Of a stretch of 64,000 nt of DNA, positions 33,228 to 42,627 are shown piece by piece. The stretch is from Pseudomonas sp. Irchel 3E13 (lineage in GTDB: Bacteria; Pseudomonadota; Gammaproteobacteria; Pseudomonadales; Pseudomonadaceae): positions 1 through 64,000 of the forward strand of contig NZ_FYDX01000018.1 of assembly GCF_900187455.1 (NCBI RefSeq), read 5' to 3'. The position numbers and the translations under genes were made by a program. Position 1 is the stretch's first letter, and each line of letters starts with the position of its first letter. Under the pieces are notes generated by a model that saw only the letters and a program-made list of their open reading frames with translations, made no database searches and was not told the DNA's origin.

Positions 33228-34304
33228 TCACAATCTCCTCTCGCTCTCCTCGGGTAGCTTGCTTTCCAGCTCTAGGCTCATGGTGTAGCCGGCATCGGCC
33301 GTCAGGCTGTGCACTACGTTGCCGCCATACCAGGTGATCGAATCGATCTCTGGCTTGATCCCTCGCAACGTGTATGTCAGCTCCGGAATTAACTCCGGAC
33401 GGCCCTTGGCCAGGTTGTAGCTGAGCGTTGCACTCCCGCGCTCCAGGCGGTTCAGCTCCGATCGAGCCGCGCGCAGCGCTGATTCCCGGTCGCTGTACGT
33501 GTGTCGCAAGTCCTTCAGCTTGTCACCACTGCCGGCGATCGCCTCCTGTTTCTTGGTGCTACCCACGTCGTAGTAGTAGGCCTTCGCTCCGGTGAAGCTG
33601 TCCCGATCCGCCTGCAGGAAGCGATGGCCATCGCCGTCCTGGCGGGTGAGTGTGATGTGAGGCAGGGCCTTCCCGCTGGCGGTCTTGCCACCGCCGGCAG
33701 GCAGGCAGACCAGGCAGCCGGACTTCACGCTGATCATCGCGTCGTAGGTCTTTCCCAGGCGGGTGATCAGGTTCGCGTCCGACTCGTTGGCCTGGTCCAG
33801 GTGTTTGATCGCTTGCTCCTGCAGGGCGGGCGATATGCTGGTCTTGAGACCGTTACCGGCGGCGATATCGCCCAAGACCTTGCCCAGCGTTGTCCCGTCC
33901 CAACTGCGTTCGCGCTTGGTCTTGAGCCCGCCGCGCAGATCCGCCGATCGGGCGCGAATGCTGAGCACGTCCGGCGCGCCGCTGTGCTCGGTTTCGTCAA
34001 CCGTGTAGGTGCCTTTGTCGACCAGTCCGGTATCGCTCCAGCCGAGCCAGAGCCGCACGGTCGCGCCCTTTGGCGGGATGGCCAGCAGCCCATCGTGGTC
34101 GCTCAGGGTAATGCTGAGCTGGTCAGCCTCGATCCCGCGGTTGTCGGTGAGCTGGAGGCTGATCAGCCGCGGGGCGACCATGCGTGCGATGTCTTTGCCG
34201 TCGACCGTCAGGCGGAAGCCTGGTACCGAGTAGGCGGTGTCGCGGCGGAGGTTTTCGCGCACGTCCCGTAGATAGGCCGCGTTCTGGTCCTGTTCGGTGG
34301 TCAT
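33228..34304 (-). CDS. D: Tail protein D (baseplate hub, late control D)
   Basis: The 358-aa product is the gpD homologue, with PGFRLTVDGKDIARMVAPRL, then DQLSITLSDHDGLLAIPPKGA and a C-terminal TADAGYTMSLELESKL. gpD forms the hub at the tip of the tail tube. It is the last gene of the FI-D operon and overlaps U by four bases. Confidence 0.9.
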   Translation of the reverse strand: MTTEQDQNAAYLRDVRENLRRDTAYSVPGFRLTVDGKDIARMVAPRLISLQLTDNRGIEADQLSITLSDHDGLLAIPPKGATVRLWLGWSDTGLVDKGTYTVDETEHSGAPDVLSIRARSADLRGGLKTKRERSWDGTTLGKVLGDIAAGNGLKTSISPALQEQAIKHLDQANESDANLITRLGKTYDAMISVKSGCLVCLPAGGGKTASGKALPHITLTRQDGDGHRFLQADRDSFTGAKAYYYDVGSTKKQEAIAGSGDKLKDLRHTYSDRESALRAARSELNRLERGSATLSYNLAKGRPELIPELTYTLRGIKPEIDSITWYGGNVVHSLTADAGYTMSLELESKLPEESERRL

Positions 34305-34744
34305 CGGATGAGCGTCCTGAGGATGTCCGAGTTGCTCCGGTCCCTGGCGCCGACCAGGTCCGCCCGGCCGTCGTCGACGCGCTTCAGGGCCAGGTTGAAT
34401 TCGATGCGGCGAGCCGTCCCGTCCTGAAAGAAGAGGGTTTGGGTCTCGCTGAGGCTCTCGATCACGAACACCCCGTACAGCCGGCCCGTGCCGTCCAGCA
34501 GCGACCAGCTCTTGCCGGTGTTGCCCATCGCGCGCAGCTCGTCAAGGCAGATGACCTGTCCGGCCAGCTCCGGGAGCAGGATGCCGGGGAGGGTGATTGT
34601 ATCGTCTCCCCGGCCGACGAACTGGAGAGCCGGCTGCGCGTTGACGCGGTTGCTCGAGGCGTGGCGCCAATTGGTCTGGCGCTGCAGCTCCTGGTACGCG
34701 AGCGTGTTGAGGCTGAAAACGAACATGCCCAGGGCGAGCATCAT
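34301..34744 (-). CDS. U: Tail protein U
   Basis: The 147-aa gpU homologue (TNWRHASSNRVNAQPALQFV, DDTITLPGILLPELAG) caps or completes the tail. It sits between T and D as in P2. Confidence 0.9.
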   Translation of the reverse strand: MMLALGMFVFSLNTLAYQELQRQTNWRHASSNRVNAQPALQFVGRGDDTITLPGILLPELAGQVICLDELRAMGNTGKSWSLLDGTGRLYGVFVIESLSETQTLFFQDGTARRIEFNLALKRVDDGRADLVGARDRSNSDILRTLIR

Positions 34745-34750
34745 GTGTGG

Positions 34751-37477
34751 TTACTCCGAATCGGAAAGTCGGCTGCGCTGGCGGGCGGACTTCTCGCGAT
34801 CGCGGCGATCCAGCTCGGCACTGACTGCGCGGGCGATCGCCTGCGGGTCCATTCCAGGCGCAGGGTGGATGTTGATGTTCACGACGTCATGGCTGTCGTA
34901 GCTCGCCGCCGGCGCCGACGCGATCGGTGGCCTATCGTCGACCGCGATCGCCGGCGCGGTAGTGACGGCCAGGCTGGCAGCAATTGCGGCCGCGCCCAGT
35001 TGCTTGCCCAGCCCGGGACGATCGCTCGGCGGTCGGGCGGTGACCAGGTCGGCGGCAGCACGGACCGGTGACTCCTGGGCGAGGGTCGGTACCGGCGGTT
35101 TGATATCGATGCCGGTGGAGGTCAACTGCTGGCTGATCCGGTTCATCGCGTCCAGGGGCAACTTGGCGCCGGCGTCGAGGCCCTGGGCCAGGCCCTCGGT
35201 GGTGAAACCGCCCAGCTCGGCGAACACGCGCGACGGGCTGTGGATGCCCAGCTTTTCCTTGAACCAGCCGATCGCCCCGTCGCCCAGGCTGCTCACGGCG
35301 TCCTTCACCATGCCCAGCCCAGACGTGAGGCCGTTGACCAGGCCGTTCACGATCATGCTGCCGAACTCAGTGAATCGCATTGGCAGATCCAGCCCCAGGT
35401 AATTCAGGACGCCGGCGAACGCCTGATAGATCAGCCCCATGGGATTGAAGTTGATCAGCACGCTCAGGATGCCCGTGATGCCACCGCTGAAACCGGCCTT
35501 GATCTCCGCCCAGGCGTTGATGAAGTAAGCCTTCACGGCGTCCCAGTTCTGGTAGATCAGGTAGGCCGCGCCGGCGAGAGCCACCACGACTGCCGCGATC
35601 GCCAAGGCGACGGGGTTCGCCGTTAGCCCCCAGAGTGCCGTGCCGACAACGCGAATAGCCGTCAGCAATCCGCCCTTCATCACGCCGGCCAGCTTGCCCA
35701 GTGTGGGCGCGAGGATGGCGCTCCTCACTCCGAACATGGTCATGCCGTACCGAATCATGGCAAATGGGCCGAGCATGCTGGCGAGCGCGACTGTTAGAGC
35801 GCCCATGCCGCCGATCAGGACCGCAACGGCTGCTGCGCCCTTGGCGATCTTCGAGGCCAGCTCCGGGTTGGCTGCGATCCACTCGCGGACCGAACCCAGC
35901 ACGGCGGTCACCTGCTGCACCAAGTCACGCAGGGCGCCGTTCTCCCCATCCATCAGCGAGCCGATCAGCCCGGCCCAGGCGCCGGTCAGCTTATCCAGGT
36001 CGCCCGACAGGTTGTCCCGCAACGCGCTGCCCATCTTGCCGGCAGCGCCGCCGAAGTCGCCCAGGGCTTTGGTACCACCGTTGAGCTTTTCCAGGAACGC
36101 CGGGATCTGGTCGACCGACAGGTCTTCAACCGGTGTGCCGAACAGCGCGATCGCTGCGTTGGCGCGCTCAGCCGGATCCTTGATTTTCTGGAGCGCCTTG
36201 GCGGTCTTGAGGATCGCGTCGCGCGCACCCGGTCCGCCCTTCGCGATCGCCGACGACATTTTCTCTGCGTCGAGGCCGATCGAGGCGTAGGCCTCCCGGC
36301 TCGTTTTCGACAGGTCGGAGCCGCGAATGGAGAATTCCTTGATCGCATCGCCAGTCTTGTCCAGGGCGAATTTGCCCTGTTTCGCCTGTTCCACCAGCAG
36401 GTTCATTGCCTCGGCGCCGCTGAATCCCATCCCGCGGAAGTGCGTCGAGTACTCATGCAGGATCTCGGGGATCTCGCCACGCATTTGCTGGGGGATCTTC
36501 TGCAGGCCGGCGGTCAGCAGGTCGAACGCCTCGGTGCTGTCCTTGGCCAGGCCGTTCTGCATCATGATGCCGACCGTCTGCATGGCCTCGGCGACGTCGA
36601 TGCCCATTACTTTCGAGAGGTCCAGCGCCTTGCGCGCCGCGGACTCCAGTTCCTTGTCTGCAACAGGGCCCAGTGCCGACAGTGTGCTCTTGGCCGCGCC
36701 AACGGCTGTGGAGATCTCCCCGATGTCGGTGCTCAGGCCGTCGGTGCGCATGCTGCTGATCATTGCCTTGTACTGATCGGAGCGGCTCGCGTCTTCACCG
36801 TTCTGTGCCGCGATCATCGAGCCCTGGTGACCGACCTCGACCTGGGGCGCCACAAGAGTGGCACCGGTCGCGATCAGCCCTCCGGACGTGGCCACGCCTG
36901 CAGCGCCAGTGGCGACCATCGCGCCCGCTCGCGCCTGTGATCGCTCCAGCCTCCCGCGTGCTTGGGCCGCTCGCTCCTGGAGGGCCGCCAACCGTCGAAG
37001 CCTGGCCTCCTGGTCGCGCATGACCTGGTTCGCCCGCTCCATCTCCTCCCTGAGCCTGGCCGAGTGCTGATTGAGTCGTCGGGTATCGATGCCTGCTTCG
37101 CCCAGGCGCTGACGCAGCCCCTGGAGCGCTTGCTGCTCTTGCTCGTGCTTGCGCTTCAGTTCTGCCGCCGCGCGGATCGCGGCCTGGAACTCGGCATTCA
37201 TCTGTTGCGTGGGGTTGGCAGTCGCCGCCATCTGCCGAGCCATCTGCTTGACGCGCTCGCGCGCTGCGTCGAAAGATTGGGATGTCTGCCTGGCCTGCGT
37301 GCTCTGCTGCCGCCAGCCAGCGATGTCGCGCTGCTGGGTGTTCAACTCGCGAAGGCGCTGACGCGCAGCTTGAATGCTGCGCGCGGCCTCCTGGCTGCCG
37401 GCCTGGATCTGTCGCAGAGGCGCGGATGCGTTGTTGATCGCGTTGAGCACCACACGAAGGCGCAGATCGTCAGCCAT
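34751..37477 (-). CDS. T: Tail tape-measure protein
   Basis: The 908-aa product has a long coiled-coil N-terminus (residues ~1-200, RQRLRELNTQQRDIAG and similar), a phage TP901-type middle (GAAGVATSGGLIATGA onwards), then hydrophobic stretches around 520-660 (AAVAVLIGGMGALTVALASM and AVVVALAGAAYLIYQNW). Its length sets the tail length. The start overlaps the end of the E' frame. Confidence 0.9.
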   Translation of the reverse strand: MADDLRLRVVLNAINNASAPLRQIQAGSQEAARSIQAARQRLRELNTQQRDIAGWRQQSTQARQTSQSFDAARERVKQMARQMAATANPTQQMNAEFQAAIRAAAELKRKHEQEQQALQGLRQRLGEAGIDTRRLNQHSARLREEMERANQVMRDQEARLRRLAALQERAAQARGRLERSQARAGAMVATGAAGVATSGGLIATGATLVAPQVEVGHQGSMIAAQNGEDASRSDQYKAMISSMRTDGLSTDIGEISTAVGAAKSTLSALGPVADKELESAARKALDLSKVMGIDVAEAMQTVGIMMQNGLAKDSTEAFDLLTAGLQKIPQQMRGEIPEILHEYSTHFRGMGFSGAEAMNLLVEQAKQGKFALDKTGDAIKEFSIRGSDLSKTSREAYASIGLDAEKMSSAIAKGGPGARDAILKTAKALQKIKDPAERANAAIALFGTPVEDLSVDQIPAFLEKLNGGTKALGDFGGAAGKMGSALRDNLSGDLDKLTGAWAGLIGSLMDGENGALRDLVQQVTAVLGSVREWIAANPELASKIAKGAAAVAVLIGGMGALTVALASMLGPFAMIRYGMTMFGVRSAILAPTLGKLAGVMKGGLLTAIRVVGTALWGLTANPVALAIAAVVVALAGAAYLIYQNWDAVKAYFINAWAEIKAGFSGGITGILSVLINFNPMGLIYQAFAGVLNYLGLDLPMRFTEFGSMIVNGLVNGLTSGLGMVKDAVSSLGDGAIGWFKEKLGIHSPSRVFAELGGFTTEGLAQGLDAGAKLPLDAMNRISQQLTSTGIDIKPPVPTLAQESPVRAAADLVTARPPSDRPGLGKQLGAAAIAASLAVTTAPAIAVDDRPPIASAPAASYDSHDVVNINIHPAPGMDPQAIARAVSAELDRRDREKSARQRSRLSDSE

Positions 37478-37918
37478 TGTTGCTACTCCGGACGCGCGCC
37501 CGCTCGCGCCATTCCATCAGTTCCTTCAGTGAAAGGCGGTCCATGTCGGCGGGCGCCCAGTGGAAAACCACGGCCAGGTCGGCCATGGCGTCTTCTACGC
37601 AACGAGCGATGCGTCCGTCTTCGTCCGCTTCTGCAGCAAAAAACCGATGACCTTCGTGCCGATCGCGACCAAGTCTGCCGGGTCCAGCTTGCTGGCTTCG
37701 AACTCGTTGAGGGAGGTGATGCGGGGGATCAGCTTGATGAGGCTGGCTACGTCGAGCTGCAGCAGCTCGGACAGGTTCAGGCCGCGCAGTTCGCCGGAGG
37801 TCGGTTTGCGTAGCGTCACCTGGTCGATCTCGGTGTTGCCGCGCTTCACGGGGGTATCCAGCAGTACCAGGTTGTCGTCCTGGGTGACGGGCATTACTTC
37901 GTTTTCGTGGGCTTTCAT
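37470..37918 (-). CDS. E': Tail assembly chaperone fusion E+E' by -1 frameshift
   Basis: Gene E (37595-37918) contains GGT TTT TTG near its end, a T TTT TTG slippery heptamer at 37643-37637. A -1 slip continues into a frame that reads AAEADEDGRIARCVEDAMAD and ends at 37470 (WRERARVRSSNNG). The same heptamer drives E+E' synthesis in P2. Both products assist tape-measure assembly. Confidence 0.8.
37595..37918 (-). CDS. E: Tail assembly protein E
   Basis: The 107-aa product in the zero frame is MKAHENEVMPVTQDDNLVLL and on, with SELLQLDVASLIKLIPRITS. It is the short form of the tail chaperone pair. Confidence 0.9.
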   Translation of the reverse strand: MKAHENEVMPVTQDDNLVLLDTPVKRGNTEIDQVTLRKPTSGELRGLNLSELLQLDVASLIKLIPRITSLNEFEASKLDPADLVAIGTKVIGFLLQKRTKTDASLVA

Positions 37919-37938
37919 AAGGACTCCAGGAGTGTGGG

Positions 37939-38454
37939 TCAGATACCGAGGGCACGGCGCTGCTCTGCGAGCATGTCGACGCCGTTGATGATTTCGATGA
38001 AGTTCAGGAGATCGATCTCGACGACGGTTTCGCCGTTCACGATCAGCTTGTAGTAGCTGCAGGTGGTGGTGACCTTATGCTCGGTGTCTTCGCCCGGGGT
38101 GGCCTCGCCACCGTCCAGGGTCTCGTGCCGGCCGCGGACTACTACCTCGACGCTGGTGTATTCGCCGGTGTCGTCCTGCTGATAGCTGCCGGTCCAGCGC
38201 AGCATGACCCCGGCAGCGCTGATGGCGCCGAACTGGTGCAGGCTGATCAGGTCAAGCCCGCCGAGGGTGTATTCCACCTGCAGGCCATCGTCGGAGAAGC
38301 CCAAGTCGGCCTTCACCGGCCCGTTCATACCGCCACCGCGGTACGACTCCATCTTGCGGGCGAGCACCGGCAAGGTGACCGACTTGCTGACGCCGAGGTA
38401 GCTGTTGGCGTCGTTGAACAGGTTCATGTTCTTGAGTTTGCGGGGCATGCCCAT
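37939..38454 (-). CDS. FII: Major tail tube protein FII
   Basis: The 171-aa product is the gpFII homologue (MPRKLKNMNLFNDANSYLGV, YRGGGMNGPVKADLGFSDDG). It polymerises into the inner tube and lies between the sheath gene and E. Confidence 0.95.
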   Translation of the reverse strand: MGMPRKLKNMNLFNDANSYLGVSKSVTLPVLARKMESYRGGGMNGPVKADLGFSDDGLQVEYTLGGLDLISLHQFGAISAAGVMLRWTGSYQQDDTGEYTSVEVVVRGRHETLDGGEATPGEDTEHKVTTTCSYYKLIVNGETVVEIDLLNFIEIINGVDMLAEQRRALGI

Positions 38455-38469
38455 GGGCGTGGTCTCCGG

Positions 38470-39642
38470 TTATGCGTTGATGCGGCTGGCGAAGTCCACA
38501 AGGTAGCGATCGGTGATGCGCTGCCGGAGGGTCAGGTCTTCGAGCGGCGGCACGGGGGTGTAGTCGTAGTCGATGAACAGCTTGCCGGCCTTGAGGGTGT
38601 CCTTGTCGTTTGCGGTCTCGTCGTACCAGGCGCTGCCGCCGATGATGTAGCCGGCGGCGGTCAGCTCGCGGAACTTGGCGTTGATGCCTTCGAGGATGTC
38701 GCGGATCAGGGAGGCGTGCATCGGCTTGTCGATGGCCCACAAGTGGGCCTCGGCCATCGTGTCAGCCAAGACGTGGGCGGTCCGGGTGTAGTTCTCGAAC
38801 GCGAACAGCGGGTCGTCGGTGCAAGTCCGGCTGCCCCAGAAGCGGAAGCCGCCCTGGTTGATCAGCGTGGTGACTTCGTTCTCGTTGAGGTAGCCAGCGT
38901 CGGTGGCGGGGTTCTGCAGGTCCCAGAAGACGTCTGCGCTGATGCCGGTCACGCCATTTACGGGGATGTTCGACAGGGTTTTGTGCCAGCCAACGTCTTG
39001 GTCCAGCTTCGCGCGCAGGCCCAAGGCTACGGCCACGGCCGGGGCGGTGAGGGTGCTGTCGGTGGCAGTGCTCCAGGCTTCGAAGTCCGGCCAGATCACC
39101 ATCACCTCGCGGGCGCCGAAGTTCTCGCGGTAGGCGACGGCTTCTTCCTTGGTCTTGCAGCCGTCAGCGCGGACGTATGCGAACGCACGCAGTTGCTGGG
39201 CGATCGCGACCAAGGCGGTGGCCACCGGTAGGGTGTCAAGGCCTGGCACGCCGAGGATGCGCGGGGTGACCTTGAGCCTGGTCTTCGCGGCCAGTAGTGC
39301 TTTCATACCGGTGTACTTGCCGTCAGCGGTGGTGGTGCCGATCAGGTTGCTCGCGGTCTCGGCGTCGTCGGCGCCGGTGGCCACACGGACCACGACGGTG
39401 ACGGGTTTGGTCTGGTCAGCGATCGCCTGGAGGCTTGCTGCAAGGGTGCCGGTGGTACCGGCCTTGCCGATCGCGGCCTGGACGTTGGTGAGCAGAACGG
39501 GAGTGTCGAGCGGGAATGCCGTGGCGTCGGCGTCGTCTGCAGTGCAGACCAGGCCGACGACGGCGGTGGAAACTGTGCGGATCGGGCGGGTGCCCTCGTT
39601 GATTTCGAGGACGCGCACGCCGTGGTGGTATTCGCCGGCCAT
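38470..39642 (-). CDS. FI: Major tail sheath protein FI
   Basis: The 390-aa gpFI homologue has MAGEYHHGVRVLEINEGTRP at the start and RFWGSRTCTDDPLFAFENYT in the second half. It forms the contractile sheath. It is the first gene of the FI-D operon; a 12-bp hairpin and an Ogr-type dyad lie upstream. Confidence 0.95.
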   Translation of the reverse strand: MAGEYHHGVRVLEINEGTRPIRTVSTAVVGLVCTADDADATAFPLDTPVLLTNVQAAIGKAGTTGTLAASLQAIADQTKPVTVVVRVATGADDAETASNLIGTTTADGKYTGMKALLAAKTRLKVTPRILGVPGLDTLPVATALVAIAQQLRAFAYVRADGCKTKEEAVAYRENFGAREVMVIWPDFEAWSTATDSTLTAPAVAVALGLRAKLDQDVGWHKTLSNIPVNGVTGISADVFWDLQNPATDAGYLNENEVTTLINQGGFRFWGSRTCTDDPLFAFENYTRTAHVLADTMAEAHLWAIDKPMHASLIRDILEGINAKFRELTAAGYIIGGSAWYDETANDKDTLKAGKLFIDYDYTPVPPLEDLTLRQRITDRYLVDFASRINA

Positions 39643-39650
39643 TGGTGGAT

Positions 39651-39680
39651 GCCTGTGCAGTGGGATGACACTGCACAGGC
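39651..39680. promoter_or_regulatory. Perfect 12-bp hairpin before FI
   Basis: GCCTGTGCAGTG pairs with CACTGCACAGGC around a 6-nt loop. On the minus strand its 3' arm contains the only AGG-like ribosome site of FI, 9-12 bases before the ATG. Confidence 0.5.
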
Positions 39681-39716
39681 TGCCGCGCGCGTGATCGTGA
39701 ATCGAGGGTCGGGACC

Positions 39717-39735
39717 TGTAGCGGCGCTTGCTACA
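39717..39735. promoter_or_regulatory. Ogr-type dyad before FI
   Basis: TGTAG-N9-CTACA (TGT-N13-ACA) is centred 84 bp upstream of the FI start. It resembles dyads at 44499 and 51125 and overlaps the stop of the fibre-assembly gene. Confidence 0.6.
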
Positions 39736-40165
39736 GGGGGAGTGCCGGTTGGTCCTGGAGCCAGCCGGGCGACGCAGGGCGCTGTTCGACGCTTGGAAAC
39801 TCGGTCCCCGATGGCCAATCGCGTAGCGCCTGGCGGTAGGTCAGCAGTTCGATGAACTGCTCGGCGGTCAACGTCGGGCTCTGCTCCAACTCGATCTGCT
39901 CGCGGTGCCGGGTGACGATCCACTCATTGCGTGCCAGCTCGGCATCGCGCCAGGCTCGCTCCCGATCTCTAAGCAAATCGTCGCTTGGTGGTGCCGGATC
40001 GACGATCGCTGGCTTGCCGTTCTTGCCTGGCTGAATGATCTGCCCGGCCGCGCCGGCGTCGATCAACTCCTGGTGGCGCGACAGCGTGATCTCGATGCCG
40101 CCATTGTCCGACAGCCCGAAGTGGTACCGGCCATCAGCCTCAACCCATTTTGCCCAAATACTCAT
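39731..40165 (-). CDS. Tail fibre assembly protein (gpG-like)
   Basis: The product is 144 aa from the ATG at 40165, five bases after GAGGAG (MSIWAKWVEADGRYHFGLSD). It has the DUF4376/caudo_TAP-type region EQFIELLTYRQALRDWPSG. Fibre chaperones of this kind are encoded right after the fibre gene. Confidence 0.85.
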   Translation of the reverse strand: MSIWAKWVEADGRYHFGLSDNGGIEITLSRHQELIDAGAAGQIIQPGKNGKPAIVDPAPPSDDLLRDRERAWRDAELARNEWIVTRHREQIELEQSPTLTAEQFIELLTYRQALRDWPSGTEFPSVEQRPASPGWLQDQPALPL

Positions 40166-40174
40166 GTTCACTCC

Positions 40175-42019
40175 TCAGAAGCCGATGGCTAGCCAGCGGA
40201 TATAAGCCGAACCGGCGAATGAGGTCGCCGTGCCAATGTCTTCGCGCCGCGACTGAAAGCCTGTTGCCGTGAGTAGCCGCGCCTGGGTGACGACGGTTGA
40301 TTGCACAAGTGCGGGGCCTTCGTGGGTCAGCATGCTTACGCACACCGGGATGATGTTAAAGCCGACGGGAAAGGTGACAGAAGTTTCCGTGTCTGCAGTG
40401 TTCGCCGCGTGCACGCCCCACTGGATCATCAGACCACCGAGCCAGCTCGGAAACACGATTGTGTTGTTGCCGTTGCCGCCGCCCTTCGAGAAGTAGAAGC
40501 CGAAACGCATCTTCCCTGCCGTCACGAAGTTGCTGTCGCCGGTTCCATTGTCGACCTCGGCCTGCGTCGCGGCGCCGCCGATCAGCAGCGGTTGGCCATT
40601 CCATTTCAGCGTGCCGAGGGCGTCCATGATGAGTCGCCCGGTCGTTTTGCCGAGCCAATGAAACCCCACGGCCGGTGCGTAGTTATCGGCACTTTGGGCA
40701 TTGCCTACCTGCCCCGCTTCCCGAATCTGAATGGCGGATGCGTCGTAGCCAAGTCCGCTCTGGACCGCCGCCAGGATTGGCACCTGCTGGCTGACACTTC
40801 CCACCACCAAGGCTTTATCCTTGTCAGCCTTGTTACCCAACGTTGAGTCGATCACGACCGCGGTGTAGGTATCTGTGATTCCGTAGCCGGCGAGTGTTGT
40901 AGCCTTGTCTGCTTTGTTGCTGAACTTCGTATCGATCACCGTGGCGGTGTAGGTATCCGTTATGCCGTAGTGGCCGAGGGTGATGCCCCAGTTTGCTTTG
41001 CCGGACAGGAACCCGTCGATCTGTGGTGCCGTGTAGGCGTTGTTGATTCCGTAGCCGGCGAGAGTTGTAGCTTTATCTGCTTTGGTGTTCAGTGCGGTGT
41101 TGATTTGGGCCTGAGTGTACGAGGTCGCTTCGGTGAGCAGTTCCTTGCCGTTCCACTTCAGCAGCCCGGCAGCGCTCATGAACAATCGTCCCGACACTTT
41201 GCCAAGCCAGTTGAAGCCCACGGCGGGGCCGAACCCGTCAGCACTTTGGGCATCCCCGACTTGCCCACCTTCACGGATCTGTATGGCGGACGCTTCATAG
41301 CCTGAGCCACTTTGGTTCGCGGCCAGGACCGGCACTTGCTGGCTGACCTCTCCTACCACCAGGGCTTTGTCTTTGTCGGCTTTGCGAACAAGAGCCGCAT
41401 CCATCACTGTCTTTGTGTAAGCGTCCCGGATGTCGTACCCGGCTAGCGTCGTCGGGTTATAGCCTTGGAGGACGACGCCGCGCTTATCGATCTTGACTTG
41501 GGTAAAGACGCCGTCAGTTTTGGTTGGAGGCAACACGTCCAGGATCTTGTTATCGACATATTCGCGTGTTGCGAGCACTACGGATGGGTCGATTTTCAAC
41601 TGGACGTTCGCGGTACTGGTGACGATCAGGTTCAGACGTACGACCTGCGTCTTTCCGGTGCCCTGGCTGAGCAATGGCTTGAAGCTCGGTGCGCAGTTGG
41701 CCACCGCGACAAGGTCCCCGGCCGCGTCATAGAGTCCGATCTCGCGAATCCACCAGCCACCGACGTCCGGTGGGATCACCTGCTCGGCGATGATGATGCT
41801 CGCGTTGCCGGGGTCAACCTTGACGGTGTTCAGCGGCGCCCGGCGTCGTTCGTTGATGAGGCGTGTCTGCAGGCGATCCGGGATCGGGTCCGCGCCATTG
41901 GCATCGCCCACGCCCATCTGGGCGAATGTCCAGGGCACGCCCAGGGCGTCGGCGTTGGCCTGCTTGGCCTCGCCCACCGCAGTGAGGATCGCGAAGAACT
42001 GGCTGTTCTGGTCAGTCAT
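40175..42019 (-). CDS. H: Tail fibre protein H
   Basis: The 614-aa product has the conserved P2 gpH baseplate-attachment N-terminus (DQNSQFFAILTAVGEAKQAN to VGGWWIREIGLYDAAGDLV, ~1-160). The shaft has repeats of the type DKATTLAGYGI.D.YT, and a ~85-residue block (VVG.VSQQVP to LKWNG..LL) occurs twice (DNA 41139-41380 and 40582-40829). The C-terminal receptor-binding part ends in SAYIRWLAIGF. The repeat content suggests growth by internal duplication. Confidence 0.9.
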   Translation of the reverse strand: MTDQNSQFFAILTAVGEAKQANADALGVPWTFAQMGVGDANGADPIPDRLQTRLINERRRAPLNTVKVDPGNASIIIAEQVIPPDVGGWWIREIGLYDAAGDLVAVANCAPSFKPLLSQGTGKTQVVRLNLIVTSTANVQLKIDPSVVLATREYVDNKILDVLPPTKTDGVFTQVKIDKRGVVLQGYNPTTLAGYDIRDAYTKTVMDAALVRKADKDKALVVGEVSQQVPVLAANQSGSGYEASAIQIREGGQVGDAQSADGFGPAVGFNWLGKVSGRLFMSAAGLLKWNGKELLTEATSYTQAQINTALNTKADKATTLAGYGINNAYTAPQIDGFLSGKANWGITLGHYGITDTYTATVIDTKFSNKADKATTLAGYGITDTYTAVVIDSTLGNKADKDKALVVGSVSQQVPILAAVQSGLGYDASAIQIREAGQVGNAQSADNYAPAVGFHWLGKTTGRLIMDALGTLKWNGQPLLIGGAATQAEVDNGTGDSNFVTAGKMRFGFYFSKGGGNGNNTIVFPSWLGGLMIQWGVHAANTADTETSVTFPVGFNIIPVCVSMLTHEGPALVQSTVVTQARLLTATGFQSRREDIGTATSFAGSAYIRWLAIGF

Positions 42020-42627
42020 GGGTAAACGTCCAGGGTTTCGATGGTGTGGGCGCGCCCGGTCAGGCCGAGGGCGCCAGTGACGACGATGTCCCGCGCAAGC
42101 GGCGGGTACACGTCAATTTCTTCGCCGTCGGTCAGCGCCGCGGCCAGCCGGAGGTATCCGGAGGTGGCGAGGGTGATGGCCAGGCCGGTCAGGTGGCGGG
42201 TCAAGGGCTTGGCGTCGTCAATCAGCCAGCTCAGTTCGTCGTACATCTCGTCGGTAATACCGGTATCGAGTACGCCGATCTTGAGTGCAAAGGTGCCAGG
42301 CACGCCCAGCGGTACCGTGTCGAACCACTCAACGACCTCAATCAAATAGCCCAAAGGCTCGACGACGCGCCGCAGGGAGCCAATCGTCCCTTTCCTTGTA
42401 TGGATCAGGAACGCCGAGCGGATCGCCCGACGCTTCGCCGCCTCGGGCCAGCCGCTGTCCCAGCGATCGACGGAAAACGCCCATGCCAGGTACGGCAACA
42501 GCTCAAGCGGGCAGCGGTCCGGATTGACCAACTCGCGCATCGGGATGGGCACACGCTGGATCTGCCCCAAGGCCTCGGCCGCCAGGCGCTCCAGTTGTGT
42601 GGCGTTGCCGGGCAGCAGCGACGTCAC
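42016..42627 (-). CDS. I: Baseplate/tail protein I
   Basis: The product is 203 aa from the GTG at 42627, which overlaps the J stop (GTGA); GGGG lies upstream. It has LLPGNATQLERLAAEALGQI, DPDRCPLELLPYLAWAFSVD-like text, WDSGWPEAAKRRAIRSAF and a PLTRHLTGL region, all typical of gpI. The long upstream extension of the frame is not used. Confidence 0.9.
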   Translation of the reverse strand: MTSLLPGNATQLERLAAEALGQIQRVPIPMRELVNPDRCPLELLPYLAWAFSVDRWDSGWPEAAKRRAIRSAFLIHTRKGTIGSLRRVVEPLGYLIEVVEWFDTVPLGVPGTFALKIGVLDTGITDEMYDELSWLIDDAKPLTRHLTGLAITLATSGYLRLAAALTDGEEIDVYPPLARDIVVTGALGLTGRAHTIETLDVYP

